A program made the position numbers and the translations under genes. From the NCBI RefSeq assembly GCF_000371965.1, contig NZ_AQUO01000001.1:1372001-1436000 (forward strand): 64,000 nt of DNA, read 5' to 3'. Of the stretch, positions 8,947 to 16,168 are shown piece after piece; positions within the stretch are counted from its first letter, which is position 1; each line of letters begins with the position of its first letter. The notes beneath the pieces were generated by a model, which saw only the letters and a program-made list of their open reading frames with translations, searched no databases and was not told the DNA's origin. This stretch comes from Paracoccus sp. N5. Its GTDB lineage: Bacteria > Pseudomonadota > Alphaproteobacteria > Rhodobacterales > Rhodobacteraceae.

Positions 8947-9134
8947 GCGCTGGCGCTGCCGGCCGCAGCGAAAAGCCCCCGACCTGCCCTGTGGCGGTCG
9001 GGTTTGCGGCGCTGGAGCTGGCGCGCGGCAGAGAGCAGACGCCGCCGATGGCCTTGCGCGGCACGTCCTGCATTGCAGGCTGGACGATCACGCCGCCGGG
9101 GCTGGGGGACGCCTGGCACCCCCCCTTTTCGTAG
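8943..9134 (+). CDS. Small hypothetical protein
   Basis: A 63-codon frame whose ATG overlaps the preceding stop (ATGA), which is the main reason to believe it. The product is basic and proline-rich near its end, with no recognised domain. It contains the near-palindrome TCCTGCATTGCAGG, which also occurs in inverted orientation near 12760 in the same element, so part of this stretch may be a regulatory site rather than protein. Confidence 0.4.
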   Translation: MSAGAAGRSEKPPTCPVAVGFAALELARGREQTPPMALRGTSCIAGWTITPPGLGDAWHPPFS

Positions 9135-9193
9135 GTTCTTCCGAGGCCCCCACGCCATGCGAGGGGCGTATCCCCGCAAATATTCGCATGTGC

Positions 9194-9219
9194 GTGCCCT
9201 TTCGGGCGGCACTTTTTTA
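9194..9219 (+). terminator. Probable rho-independent terminator
   Basis: A short GC-rich hairpin (GTGCC/GGCAC arms around GCCC-TTTC-GGGC) is followed by a run of six T. It would end transcription of the replication-type genes before the virion-gene block. A 106-base stretch before it (9135-9240) holds no convincing gene. Confidence 0.55.
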
Positions 9220-9239
9220 TTACTTCCTGGGGTGCCGCC

Positions 9240-9383
9240 GTGGCCAATGTGGACCTGCTGCTTGACCGGGAATATCCTTTGATTTTTCATATGGCTGACC
9301 CGGCGTCGGTCGATGGCTGGATTGCCCGCAGACGACCCCCCCATGAAATCCCGCCAGAGGAACGGCACGGGATACCCCCGTAA
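9240..9383 (+). CDS. Possible small protein (47 residues)
   Basis: A GTG-started frame ends at a TAA at 9381-9383. The product is rich in charged residues and proline and has no recognised homologue. There is no strong ribosome site, and an internal ATG at 9291 could shorten it. It fills the gap between the 9194-9219 terminator and the gene at 9418; otherwise nothing is seen there. Confidence 0.25.
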   Translation: MANVDLLLDREYPLIFHMADPASVDGWIARRRPPHEIPPEERHGIPP

Positions 9384-9417
9384 CGTCCGGTAAGCCACCA
9401 CAAGGAAAGGCTTTGCC

Positions 9418-9621
9418 ATGCTGCCGCGCCTGAAAACCACCATCGAGATCGACGGCGAGACCGCGCAACGCGTCGAGGCAGAACGCGAGCGGATCGCGGC
9501 TGAAACCGGGCTGCCGAAGGTGTCGCTCGCTTCCGTTATCGCCGCCGTCCTGCGCCGGGGGCTGCCGGCCTCGCCCTGCGACGGGGCCAAGCCGCCCATG
9601 CAGCCGCGCCGCGCTCGCTGA
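9418..9621 (+). CDS. Small hypothetical phage protein
   Basis: A 67-residue protein preceded by a clear AAGGAAAGG ribosome site. Its first half (TTIEIDGETAQRVEAERERIAAETG) resembles the strand-helix opening of small ribbon-helix-helix or scaffold-like phage proteins, but no family is recognised. It lies 21 bases before the capsid-like gene, on the same strand and probably in the same transcript. Confidence 0.55.
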   Translation: MLPRLKTTIEIDGETAQRVEAERERIAAETGLPKVSLASVIAAVLRRGLPASPCDGAKPPMQPRRAR

Positions 9622-9642
9622 TTTTTCCAGCTAGGAACCGCC

Positions 9643-10821
9643 ATGAGTTTCAAGAACAATGCCCCCTTCGACCGCAGCCAGAGCCGCAATCGCAGCGTCG
9701 TCGGGCAATACCTGACCCGCAACCAGCAGCCCGCCGAAAGCGCGGCCATGCACCTGCTGCGCCTGGCGCATGAGGAAGCCAGCCGCGTCCAGTCGCTTGG
9801 CCCGTCAACGCCGGCGGCGGCCTCGGGGCATGCCGGCCAGGTCGCGGATACCCCGGCTATGGAGCGGCTCACCGATGCCGTCGCGCAGGCGCGCCGCGCG
9901 CTGCCGTTTGCCGAGCATGCGCCGGGCGGCGACCTCGACCGCATCATGCGTATTCCGATGCCCGCAGCGCGCATGGTTCATCTGAATATCGGAACTGACC
10001 ATCTGCCCGTCTTCGATGCCCCCGCGGGCAACCAGCCCAGCGAGGCCATGACCCTGGCCGAAAGCCTGCTGACCCATGCCCGCACCTTCCAAGCCGGCGC
10101 GCGACTGCTGATCGAGCCCAAGGGCCGCGTCATCGAGACCGGCACCGGCGTGCCCGCGCTGCAGGTGGTGCCCATGGGCCTCGAGGTGGTGCGGGCCGCG
10201 CCCTTCGCGGTGGTGACGGACCCGGATGGCGACGATGATCCGGAAAACCCCGGCACGGCCCCGCTGATCCCGCTCGATACAATTCTGGCCGGCGCACGGA
10301 TCGAAAGGCCCGACGATCTGAAAAACTATGCGATCCGGGTCTCGCTGACCCGGCGCGAACAGAAAGATCGCAACGACGGCGAGTTGCTGGCCGCTCTGCT
10401 GCATTCCATCACGCTGGGTCTGGCCCAGGCGGCCGATGCCGAGCTTCTGGGCGCGATCCTGGCGGCTGATCCGGGGACGTTCAGCCTGGGCGCTGCCGCG
10501 GCCAAGGGCGTGCGCTTTCACGAACTGCGCGCCATCGTCGGCACCGATGAGCCGGTGAGCGGGTCGGATTTCGGCCCGGGCTATGGCGACCAGCCCGGCC
10601 AGCTGTTCGTGCATTCGATCCCGGCCGAGCTGTGTGCCGCTGCCGCGCGGACGGTGATCGGCGCTTTCGATCGCTTTGGTCTGGCCATCGGCGGCGATAT
10701 CCGGCTGCTGATCGATCGCACCGCCGTGGATGGCAGCCTGACTGCCACCTGCTGGTGCGCGATGAAGGCTGTCCTGCCCGATCCGGGCTTTGCCTGGCGC
10801 TTTACTCCGGAGATGCCGTGA
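9643..10821 (+). CDS. Putative phage major capsid-like protein
   Basis: A 392-residue protein heading a chain of overlapping phage genes. The N-terminal third is helical and polar. Residues from about 215 (NYAIRVSLTRREQKD, then LLHSITLGLAQAADAELLGAIL, then FHELRAIVGT) have the order of strand, long helix and loop seen in the P-domain of HK97-type capsid proteins. The C-terminal AAARTVIGAFDRFGLAIGG and GSLTATCWCAMKAVL stretches would fit the A-domain. The call rests on layout and context; no single motif is diagnostic. It could instead be another virion protein. Confidence 0.45.
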   Translation: MSFKNNAPFDRSQSRNRSVVGQYLTRNQQPAESAAMHLLRLAHEEASRVQSLGPSTPAAASGHAGQVADTPAMERLTDAVAQARRALPFAEHAPGGDLDRIMRIPMPAARMVHLNIGTDHLPVFDAPAGNQPSEAMTLAESLLTHARTFQAGARLLIEPKGRVIETGTGVPALQVVPMGLEVVRAAPFAVVTDPDGDDDPENPGTAPLIPLDTILAGARIERPDDLKNYAIRVSLTRREQKDRNDGELLAALLHSITLGLAQAADAELLGAILAADPGTFSLGAAAAKGVRFHELRAIVGTDEPVSGSDFGPGYGDQPGQLFVHSIPAELCAAAARTVIGAFDRFGLAIGGDIRLLIDRTAVDGSLTATCWCAMKAVLPDPGFAWRFTPEMP

Positions 10822-11174
10822 TGGGCCTGCGGGACTGGTTCAGCCCCCGCGGCGCGCATCGGCCCGCACCCGCGGCGCCGGGGAACATGCTGCCGGCCGA
10901 GGTCGTGGCTGTGGTGCAGGCGGCAAGCATCCGCAACGCCAACCGCCCGGATGCCGAGGGCAGCCCGATCATCCATGTGACGGCGCCGGCGCTGGGCCGG
11001 TTCCGCTGGGTCGATCTGGACAAGGCTGCCGACCGCATTTCGGATGCCTGGCCCGAGCTGACGCCCGCCCAGTGCTTCCGCGCCGCGCAGCTGATCGAGG
11101 CGGCGGTGGGCGACGCGGCCATTGCGAGCCTGCAGCGCGGGCAACCCCGGCGCAGCTGGGTCTGGGACTGGTGA
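10821..11174 (+). CDS. Hypothetical phage protein
   Basis: A 117-residue protein overlapping the capsid-like gene (TGATG) and the next gene (GTGATG). A PIIHVTAPALGRFRWVDLD core is followed by a helical segment (AADRISDAWPELTPAQCFRAAQLIEAA), suggesting a small folded domain. No family is recognised. The context, between a capsid-like and a tail-like gene, suggests a virion or head-completion role, but this is inference. Confidence 0.6.
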   Translation: MGLRDWFSPRGAHRPAPAAPGNMLPAEVVAVVQAASIRNANRPDAEGSPIIHVTAPALGRFRWVDLDKAADRISDAWPELTPAQCFRAAQLIEAAVGDAAIASLQRGQPRRSWVWDW

Positions 11175-11347
11175 TGGCGCGCAAGCCGCTGCCCGCGTCT
11201 CTGCGCCGCCTCGCCAAGCCCACGGCCGCGCTGGCGGTCGAGAATACACCCCCGCCCAAGGGCAAGAACCCCAGCGCCCGCCGGGTTCGGCGGCTGGCGC
11301 GCAAGGGCTGGCTGATCGGCTGGCCGTTTTCCAAAGGAGTGCTGTGA
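11174..11347 (+). CDS. Small basic phage protein (57 residues)
   Basis: The start overlaps the previous stop and the TGA overlaps the next ATG (TGATG). The product is strongly basic and proline-rich, with NPSARRVRRLARKGWLIGWP near its end. No family is recognised. Coupled overlaps at both ends argue that it is translated. The next gene has a good AAAGGAG ribosome site inside the end of this one. Confidence 0.55.
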   Translation: MARKPLPASLRRLAKPTAALAVENTPPPKGKNPSARRVRRLARKGWLIGWPFSKGVL

Positions 11348-11694
11348 TGGCGACACGCTATCAGCTGACGATCATCGGGGAAGCCGCCCAGGTTGCGCCT
11401 TCCATCATCGTGGACGGGCGCGCGTTGCAGGACGGCCAGAGGGTCGAGGTTGACCTTGCCACGGCCGTGGCCCTGGTCGAGCGCGGCCTTGCTATCCCGC
11501 GCGGCAGGATCGAGATCGAGCCGGTGCTGAAACCGAAACGCGGGCAGGCTGTCATGGTCGATGGCAGGGCCTGCTTTGACGGCGACACGGTCGAGGCCGG
11601 CTGGGCCGTCGCGCATGACCTGGTCGCGCGCGGCCGTGCCCGTCTGGCCGAGGGCGTCAGGCTGCCCCGCTTCAACCCGGATGCGCGCAAATGA
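11347..11694 (+). CDS. Hypothetical phage protein with two copies of a VDGxA module
   Basis: The 115-residue protein contains the same module of about 35 residues twice: SIIVDGRALQDGQRVEV followed by a helix ending LVERGLA, and AVMVDGRACFDGDTVEA followed by a helix ending LVARGRA. A third copy makes up most of the next gene (11691-11906). The pattern is two strands with an invariant turn (VDG...G) followed by a helix. No known family is recognised. It is translationally coupled to both neighbours. Confidence 0.6.
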   Translation: MATRYQLTIIGEAAQVAPSIIVDGRALQDGQRVEVDLATAVALVERGLAIPRGRIEIEPVLKPKRGQAVMVDGRACFDGDTVEAGWAVAHDLVARGRARLAEGVRLPRFNPDARK

Positions 11695-11906
11695 TGTTCG
11701 AAATCGAGATCATCGGCCAGCACCGGCCAGCCTCGCCCCTGCGCCCCGCACCGCGGGCAGGGATCATCCTGCATGGTCAGGCCCGCCTTGCCGGCGAGCG
11801 CATCAGCGTGGACTGGGCGACTGCGCGGCACCTGATCGCCAACGGCCGCGCCAAGCCCGCGCCGGGCGTGACGATCCCGCTCTTGGACCCGGAGCGGCGC
11901 CAATGA
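11691..11906 (+). CDS. Hypothetical phage protein with one copy of the same module
   Basis: A 71-residue protein with a short FEIEIIGQ strand and then one module copy (GIILHGQARLAGERISV, helix, LIANGRAKP), clearly related to the two copies in the preceding gene. It overlaps both neighbours by four bases. The pair may have arisen by gene splitting or duplication. Confidence 0.6.
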   Translation: MMFEIEIIGQHRPASPLRPAPRAGIILHGQARLAGERISVDWATARHLIANGRAKPAPGVTIPLLDPERRQ

Positions 11907-12502
11907 GCCGATGGAGCCGCCGTATTCCCGGCCCGCAGGTTTCCATCGAGGTCGATCTCCGCCAGGTCAAGATGGTGATTGATGAGCTGAAAAGTACCAA
12001 GGAGGAGGTCGGCGCGTCCCTATCCAAAGCACTGCGCCGCACCGCCAGCGCCTTGCGCGTCATGTCATCCAAGCGCCTGGTTCCCGAACTTCAGCTGCGC
12101 CGCGCAATGGACCTGCGCAAACGGCTGAAAACCATGAAGGTACGGGCCAAGGGCAAGGACGCCGAACAGGTGATTGGCTTGTGGTTCGGGCTGTCCAGGA
12201 TGCCGGTCTCGGCCTTCAAGGGCCGGCCCGTACAAACCGGCAAAGGCGTGAGCTTTCAAGGCAGAGAATATAAGGGCCGATTCCTGGCAACCATGCCAGG
12301 ACAGACGCATGCCGGAATGTTCCGCCGCAAGGGTCGTGCGCGTTTGCCGATTGTCGGTCAGAACGTCGAGATCAAGGATGTGGTGGACCCGATCATCGAG
12401 GATGAAATCTTCCCGAAGGCCACGGAAATATTCATCCGGAACTTCCTGCATGATCTGAAGTGGCGTGCCAGCCAGCGGAACAAGCCTTCAGCCGGGGAAT
12501 AG
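11903..12502 (+). CDS. Putative phage minor tail protein Z-like protein
   Basis: A 199-residue basic protein, last of the virion-gene chain. The SLSKALRRTASALRVMSSKRL helix, a basic middle and a GMFRRKGRARLPI segment resemble prophage minor tail protein Z (GPZ-type) proteins. It starts at an ATG overlapping the previous stop. It is followed by 150 bases without a clear gene and then a terminator. The family call is from pattern recognition only; a head-tail joining role is an alternative. Confidence 0.5.
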   Translation: MSRWSRRIPGPQVSIEVDLRQVKMVIDELKSTKEEVGASLSKALRRTASALRVMSSKRLVPELQLRRAMDLRKRLKTMKVRAKGKDAEQVIGLWFGLSRMPVSAFKGRPVQTGKGVSFQGREYKGRFLATMPGQTHAGMFRRKGRARLPIVGQNVEIKDVVDPIIEDEIFPKATEIFIRNFLHDLKWRASQRNKPSAGE

Positions 12503-12658
12503 CATCGGGATACCCGGCGCGCTGTTCATGGGGCGCGCCGGGCAGACGGGGCGGGATGCGCCTGGCTTTTATCCATGGGCCGAAGCAACCGGGCAAGTCG
12601 GCGAGTGCCCCATAACCCCGACATGGCGCGGCCGTGGCCTTGTCGGCGCGGCGCCACA

Positions 12659-12696
12659 GCCCCGGTGCAGCACATGCTGGCCGGGGCTTTCTCTTT
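12659..12696 (+). terminator. Rho-independent terminator after the virion-gene block
   Basis: GCCCCGG and CCGGGGC arms enclose a loop with an inner CAGC/GCTG pairing and are followed by TTTCTCTTT. It ends the rightward block. The bases between 12503 and 12657 hold no convincing gene. Confidence 0.75.
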
Positions 12697-12957
12697 GCGC
12701 CAGCGGCGTGCCATGGCACACCTGCCATTGGCGGACGTGCGCGCCGGGTTGTTCAACCTGCAATGCAGGATGTTGCATCTCTACCACACTCCCCATTGGG
12801 GGACGTCATCAATGTGAGGGCGTCAGACCCCGGCCAGCTTGCCAGAGGTGTTCCACCGGCGGTGGACGACATCCGCGCCGGGCAGAGCGCGAACGTCCTT
12901 CATCCTCGCTTTGAGGGCGGATCATTGCGACAACCCCCATGGGGCTCGCCAGGCGGA
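12697..12957. other. Non-coding stretch with a duplicated end of brnA
   Basis: No convincing gene is seen here. The 20 bases TCAGACCCCGGCCAGCTTGC at 12826-12845 recur at 12956-12975, where they encode the C-terminus of BrnA on the minus strand. Read on the minus strand, the left copy also ends KLAGV and stop, so it may be the remnant of a second brnA-like 3' end. A CCTGCAATGCAGG near-palindrome at about 12760 recurs inverted near 9070. Confidence 0.5.
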
Positions 12958-13200
12958 TCAGACCCCGGCCAGCTTGCGCAGGGCGTCGTCTATGCGGCTT
13001 TGCCAGCCCGGGCCGCCGGCCTTGAAATAGGCGATCACCTCGGGGCTAAGCCGGATGGTGGTGCTGACCTTGGCGTTTTCCAGCTTCGGCCGGCCGCGCT
13101 GGACCGTGGCCTTGGCGGCGCGCTTTTCCCAATAGGGCGTCGCCAGGTCGGGCGCGTCGTCGTCAAAATCGGGGGGCATAGGCTTTCTGTTCGCGGTCAT
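12958..13200 (-). CDS. brnA: BrnA-type antitoxin
   Basis: An 80-residue protein with the BrnA pattern: an N-terminal acidic segment and a C-terminal ribbon-helix-helix part (VSTTIRLSPEVIAYFKAGGPGWQSRIDDALRK). BrnA neutralises the RNase BrnT and represses the operon. The start lies 38 bases inside the end of brnT, as usual for this module. Its last codons are duplicated 130 bases downstream. Confidence 0.88.
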   Translation of the reverse strand: MTANRKPMPPDFDDDAPDLATPYWEKRAAKATVQRGRPKLENAKVSTTIRLSPEVIAYFKAGGPGWQSRIDDALRKLAGV

Positions 13201-13435
13201 TGGCCTTCCTCATGCTGATGACGTGGGCGGTGTCGCTGCGCGGCGTCCAGACCATCACCACCATGCGGCCGCGCAGGAAGCCGATGCTGATGAGGCGGGT
13301 TTCGCCATAGTCGAAGCGATCATCCTCGAACGTCAGTGTCGCGCCAGCCAGAACCTCGGCGCCGTCCGCTTCAAGATCGATCCCCCGCTCTGCAAGGGTC
13401 TTGGCGCGCTTCGCCGGGTCGCTGGTGCATTTCAT
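13163..13435 (-). CDS. brnT: BrnT-type ribonuclease toxin
   Basis: A 90-residue RelE-fold toxin. FEDDRFDYGETRLISIGFLRGRMVVMVWTPR and the terminal ISMRKANDREQKAY are typical of BrnT. It cleaves RNA and is paired with the overlapping brnA. A TTGACG...TATTGT-like promoter on the minus strand would place the transcript start only a few bases before the ATG, so the mRNA may be nearly leaderless. Confidence 0.88.
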   Translation of the reverse strand: MKCTSDPAKRAKTLAERGIDLEADGAEVLAGATLTFEDDRFDYGETRLISIGFLRGRMVVMVWTPRSDTAHVISMRKANDREQKAYAPRF

Positions 13436-13483
13436 GTAGTAACAATAATTATGAGGGGCGCGGGCGTCAATATCTGTAGTAAC
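13435..13483 (-). promoter_or_regulatory. Promoter region of brnT-brnA with direct repeats
   Basis: Two direct copies of TGTAGTAAC (13435-13443 and 13475-13483) flank an AT-rich segment just upstream of brnT. On the minus strand TTGACG lies 17 bases before TATTGT. The repeats are candidate BrnA operators. Confidence 0.45.
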
Positions 13484-13495
13484 GGAAAGTCGTGG

Positions 13496-13870
13496 TCAGG
13501 GCTTGAGGCGACGCTTGCGGCGTCTGCGCGGCAACAGAAGCTGCGGGAGGGCATGATAGCAACCCAGCCGCAAGCTTATAATCAGCGGAGGCGTCCATCC
13601 CGGTATCCAGGGTTCGGTCTCTTTGGCGGTGATCACTCCGTGCATCACATGCTCCACCTTGTTCACCGCTCCGCCGCGAACAATGAAGGCGACCCTTGCC
13701 CCCTCGACCACGCCCCACAACGCCAGCACATCGGGACAGTAGTGGGTCAATAGCAGGGATATTTCCATGCTCTCTTGTTCCGCGTCTAGGTGCGCGGGCG
13801 GGGTGAAATCTATGATATGCCCGGCATAGCCCTTGTCAGCGACAGATAGGAACATGGTCGACAAAGGCAT
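13496..13870 (-). CDS. Hypothetical protein
   Basis: A 124-residue protein between the Arc-like regulator and brnT on the same strand. It has an acidic first half (DAEQESMEISLLLTHYCPD), a hydrophobic core (VLALWGVVEGARVAFIVRGG) and a very basic tail (LLLPRRRRKRRLKP). No family is recognised. It starts 6 bases after the regulator's stop, so they are probably co-transcribed. Confidence 0.5.
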   Translation of the reverse strand: MPLSTMFLSVADKGYAGHIIDFTPPAHLDAEQESMEISLLLTHYCPDVLALWGVVEGARVAFIVRGGAVNKVEHVMHGVITAKETEPWIPGWTPPLIISLRLGCYHALPQLLLPRRRRKRRLKP

Positions 13871-13876
13871 TGGCGG

Positions 13877-14275
13877 TCAGGGCTTCAGGCGCTGGGCGAG
13901 CTTGTCTGCCAGCAGGTTGGCAAAGCTCTCAATGTCATCTGCAGCCCGCAGCTTTCTCAATACCTGTCCGATCGGCATTTTCCCGACATCTGGCACCCCC
14001 TTCAGGGCATCGCCGATGCCCTCACTCTGCCGATCCAAGGCTGCTACAGGCTCCCCGCTTTCTTCATGCTTTGCCAACATATCGCCGACCGTGTTGGGGC
14101 GATCTTCGTCATGCCAATCGTAATACTTCTGGAGCGCCATCAGAATTTCTGAATGAAGGCTGCGCCCATGCAGATCAGCCTCCTCCTGAATAAACTCCTT
14201 CAAGGCCGGCGGGATGCGCAAGCCATAGGGTGCCAGGCGGGTGGGGTATTTTCGAGAGTCAGCCATAGCGGCCAT
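13877..14275 (-). CDS. Arc-type ribbon-helix-helix regulator (likely element repressor)
   Basis: A 132-residue protein from the ATG at 14275. YGLRIPPALKEFIQEEADLHGRSLHSEIL is an Arc/MetJ-type ribbon-helix-helix domain, followed by a long helical C-terminal region. It is divergent from a second small Arc-like gene at 14355, with operator repeats between them, as in a phage repressor switch. Starts further upstream (to 14308) would lie inside the operators, so the 14275 or 14266 ATG is preferred. Confidence 0.75.
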   Translation of the reverse strand: MAAMADSRKYPTRLAPYGLRIPPALKEFIQEEADLHGRSLHSEILMALQKYYDWHDEDRPNTVGDMLAKHEESGEPVAALDRQSEGIGDALKGVPDVGKMPIGQVLRKLRAADDIESFANLLADKLAQRLKP

Positions 14276-14335
14276 TGGTAACCAATTTTTCCTTGACTGA
14301 AAATACATACCAATGGTAACTAACTACCAATGGTA
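14271..14335. promoter_or_regulatory. Divergent promoter-operator of the element 1 switch
   Basis: Two exact copies of the near-palindrome TACCAATGGTA lie at 14308-14318 and 14325-14335. A 9/11 inverted copy (CCATTGGTA) lies at 14272-14280, over the start of the leftward gene. TTGACT at 14293-14298 is a possible -35 box for the rightward operon. Three sites between divergent Arc-like genes are what a repressor switch would need. Confidence 0.7.
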
Positions 14336-14354
14336 GTTGATGGAGAGCACCCAG

Positions 14355-14513
14355 ATGGAAAAATATGAGCAGATCTCGCTGCGCCTACCCGACGGTTGGC
14401 GCCGTGCGCTGAAGATCGCCGCCGCCGTGAACGGCCGCAGCATGAACGCCGAGATCGTGCAGCGTCTGCGCCCGACCCTCGAAGCCGCCGATGCCCAGCG
14501 CCCGCAATCCTGA
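14355..14513 (+). CDS. Small Arc-like DNA-binding protein
   Basis: A 52-residue protein, first gene of the early rightward operon, starting 20 bases after the last operator. EKYEQISLRLPDGWRRALK followed by NGRSMNAEIVQRLRP is a complete ribbon-helix-helix domain of the Arc family with almost nothing else. It is the likely counterpart (Cro-like) of the divergent regulator. Confidence 0.75.
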   Translation: MEKYEQISLRLPDGWRRALKIAAAVNGRSMNAEIVQRLRPTLEAADAQRPQS

Positions 14514-14583
14514 AATGAAAGCGGCCGGGCAGCGTTGCACCGCTGACACCGGCCTTGATGCCCCCGAGAAAGGACATTTCCCC

Positions 14584-14808
14584 ATGAATATCCCTGAAAA
14601 TCCCTGCAAAGGCAACCTGCCGGTTTCGCCAGCGCCCCGCCGCCGGCCCGGCCAGCCCAAGCGCAAGGCCACCGAAAAGCGCGTCAGCCGCGCCGCCAGC
14701 CTGATCCAGGACCATATCGCTGTGCTGACTGCCCAGCGCATCACGCTGCCCGTCCTCGGTCTCGAGGTCGCGCTGGATGAGCTGCGCCAAATCGGGGGTG
14801 CGCAATGA
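14584..14808 (+). CDS. Small basic hypothetical protein
   Basis: A 74-residue protein from an ATG with a GAGAAAGGAC ribosome site. It has a proline-rich basic start and a helical end (RRPGQPKRKATEKRVSRAAS). It ends in QIGGAQ because its 3' end contains the ribosome site and start of the next gene (ATCGGGGGTGCGCAATGA at 14791-14808), a cassette repeated at other junctions here. Confidence 0.55.
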   Translation: MNIPENPCKGNLPVSPAPRRRPGQPKRKATEKRVSRAASLIQDHIAVLTAQRITLPVLGLEVALDELRQIGGAQ

Positions 14809-15155
14809 ACCGCCGCGATCTGATCGCCCTGCCGGCCGCTGTCGCCTTCGCACCTGCGCCGGCGCTGGGCGCTGCAATCGCCCCGGTTTCCCTGCGGGCG
14901 CTGTGGCAGCATGCGAAAGCGCTGAATGACCGCCTCGAGGCGACCGAGCGCGCCGAGGATCCGGTCGCCTGGGATGCCGGCATGGCGCAGCTCATCCATC
15001 TTCAGGACCGGATCGCCGCGGCACCGGCCTGCACGCCCGAGGCTTGGGCGATAAAGGTCTTGAGCGCCGACGATGGCGGCGCCATCGAGAATGCCAGCGA
15101 TCTGGGCCGCGCCCTGGTCGAACAGGCGCGCAGCATGATCGGGGGTGCGCAATGA
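14805..15155 (+). CDS. Hypothetical protein with a Tat-like N-terminus
   Basis: A 116-residue protein starting with MNRRDL, then a hydrophobic alanine-rich stretch to about residue 28, resembling a twin-arginine or lipoprotein-free export signal. The rest is helical. A related N-terminus is seen in 17651-18004 of element 2 (MNRRALLKALPAA). It ends in MIGGAQ within the coupling cassette. No function is recognised. Confidence 0.55.
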   Translation: MNRRDLIALPAAVAFAPAPALGAAIAPVSLRALWQHAKALNDRLEATERAEDPVAWDAGMAQLIHLQDRIAAAPACTPEAWAIKVLSADDGGAIENASDLGRALVEQARSMIGGAQ

Positions 15156-15532
15156 GCCGCCGTCCCACCGTGGCGCGTTTCTCGCTTTCCGCGTCCGCGC
15201 GCCAGCACATCGACGCCATCATGGCTACGGCACGCGACCAGATAGAAGCCGTTCTGCAACGAGAGGTGTCCCGCCTGATCGCAGATGCGCATGACGGCGC
15301 TAACCAAAAGGCTGCGCACCACCGCCCGGCGAAGCAGGAGGTTATGGCAACGCCCGCAGTCCCGCAGCCGATCTATATCCGCCCGGGCAAGGCGCAGCAG
15401 ATGTTCGGCGTGCATCGCGCAACGCTATACCGCTGGGCGAATGCCGGCCACATCACCATTCACAAGCGCGGCGCAGCGACCTTTGTCCGGCTGGACGAGG
15501 TGCGCGCCTTCATCGAAGGAAACCAGCCATGA
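15152..15532 (+). CDS. Excisionase/MerR-like DNA-binding protein
   Basis: A 126-residue protein started by the coupling cassette. The C-terminal half (YIRPGKAQQMFGVHRATLYR...RLDEVRAFIEG) is a MerR/AlpA-type helix-turn-helix domain of the kind found in excisionases and small phage regulators. The N-terminal half is a helical basic extension. Its place in the operon ending with int suggests a directionality factor; a transcription regulator is possible. Confidence 0.65.
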   Translation: MSRRPTVARFSLSASARQHIDAIMATARDQIEAVLQREVSRLIADAHDGANQKAAHHRPAKQEVMATPAVPQPIYIRPGKAQQMFGVHRATLYRWANAGHITIHKRGAATFVRLDEVRAFIEGNQP

Positions 15533-15744
15533 TGACGCGCGACCTGCAACGCGCCGCGAACGACCAGACGGAGGCCGACGCCCAGGCTGAAGAGATCCTG
15601 CGCCGCGTCTATGCGCTGACCGCCCCTTACCAGCGCCGCGTGGTCGAATGGCTGCGCGGGCATTCCGACCCCGACATGCGCGACCTCGCCACGCCGCTCG
15701 AGGAGGTGCTCACCCTTCGCCGACTGATCGGGGGTGAACAATGA
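15529..15744 (+). CDS. Small hypothetical protein
   Basis: A 71-residue mostly helical protein (ADAQAEEILRRVYALTAPYQRRVVEWL). It overlaps the previous stop and ends in LIGGEQ in the coupling cassette. No family is recognised. Confidence 0.55.
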   Translation: MMTRDLQRAANDQTEADAQAEEILRRVYALTAPYQRRVVEWLRGHSDPDMRDLATPLEEVLTLRRLIGGEQ

Positions 15745-15947
15745 GCATTACCCGCATCATTCAGGTGGATACGCAAGGCAAGCCGCTTGACGGGCCAGAC
15801 CTGATCTTCACGAACAAGTGGGCTGTCAAAGCCGGATTAATGGAAAATCGGCCGGTCGTTGTTCGGGCATTTGAAGCGCGAATCACGAAAAAGGGCTTGG
15901 CCGAAATCGCCCGTCAGATGGGCCGGCAGATCGGGGGTGAACCATGA
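15741..15947 (+). CDS. Small phage-type protein, weakly antirepressor-like
   Basis: A 68-residue protein. The second half (VVRAFEARITKKGLAEIARQM) resembles the strand-helix end of phage antirepressor KilA-C-like domains, but the protein is too short to be one in full. It ends in IGGEP within the coupling cassette. The function is uncertain. Confidence 0.5.
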   Translation: MSITRIIQVDTQGKPLDGPDLIFTNKWAVKAGLMENRPVVVRAFEARITKKGLAEIARQMGRQIGGEP

Positions 15948-16165
15948 CCCGGCTTGTCCATCCCTCCTCGCCGCTCCGGCACCAGACGCTGATCTTCGCC
16001 GGCTATGCTGCCCTTCTCTTGGCCTTCGGCGCCGCGGCGCTGGGCGCCCTGTTGGCCCCGCAGTTCGACTGGGCGGGCCTCTGGGGCGATCTGTCCGACT
16101 TTGCCGCCTCCACGGCCGCCCAGGCGCGCGCCGAGGGCTGGGCCGCGCTTTCCGAGAGGGCGTGA
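15944..16165 (+). CDS. Small membrane protein
   Basis: A 73-residue protein with one clear hydrophobic helix (about residues 16-38, LIFAGYAALLLAFGAAALGA) and an amphipathic C-terminal helix. It is in the early operon, four bases overlapping the gene before. No family is recognised; a small inner-membrane phage protein is likely. Confidence 0.55.
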   Translation: MTRLVHPSSPLRHQTLIFAGYAALLLAFGAAALGALLAPQFDWAGLWGDLSDFAASTAAQARAEGWAALSERA

Positions 16166-16168
16166 GCC

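Larger units (their letters stand above)
14791..15947 (+). repeat. Repeated 18-base stop/start coupling cassette (four copies)
   Basis: ATCGGGGGTG followed by CGCAATGA or AACAATGA or AACCATGA occurs at 14791-14808, 15138-15155, 15727-15744 and 15930-15947. Each copy ends one gene (encoding IGGAQ, IGGEQ or IGGEP plus stop) and starts the next (ATGA). A fifth copy, ATCGGGGGTGCGGCATGA, lies on the minus strand in element 2 at 18422-18439. It carries a strong ribosome site (GGGGGTG). Confidence 0.85.

Noticed and set aside
12526..12796. Two overlapping minus-strand frames of about 75 codons after the tail-like gene
   Set aside because: They cross the terminator hairpin, overlap each other, and show no domain or ribosome site.
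13223..13753. A 176-codon plus-strand frame opposite brnT and the hypothetical gene
   Set aside because: It is antisense to brnT, which has a clear family match, and has no ribosome site.
14271..14335. Short repeats as a possible CRISPR
   Set aside because: Only three 11-base sites with no regular spacers, placed between divergent regulators; an operator is the better reading. No CRISPR array was seen in the window.
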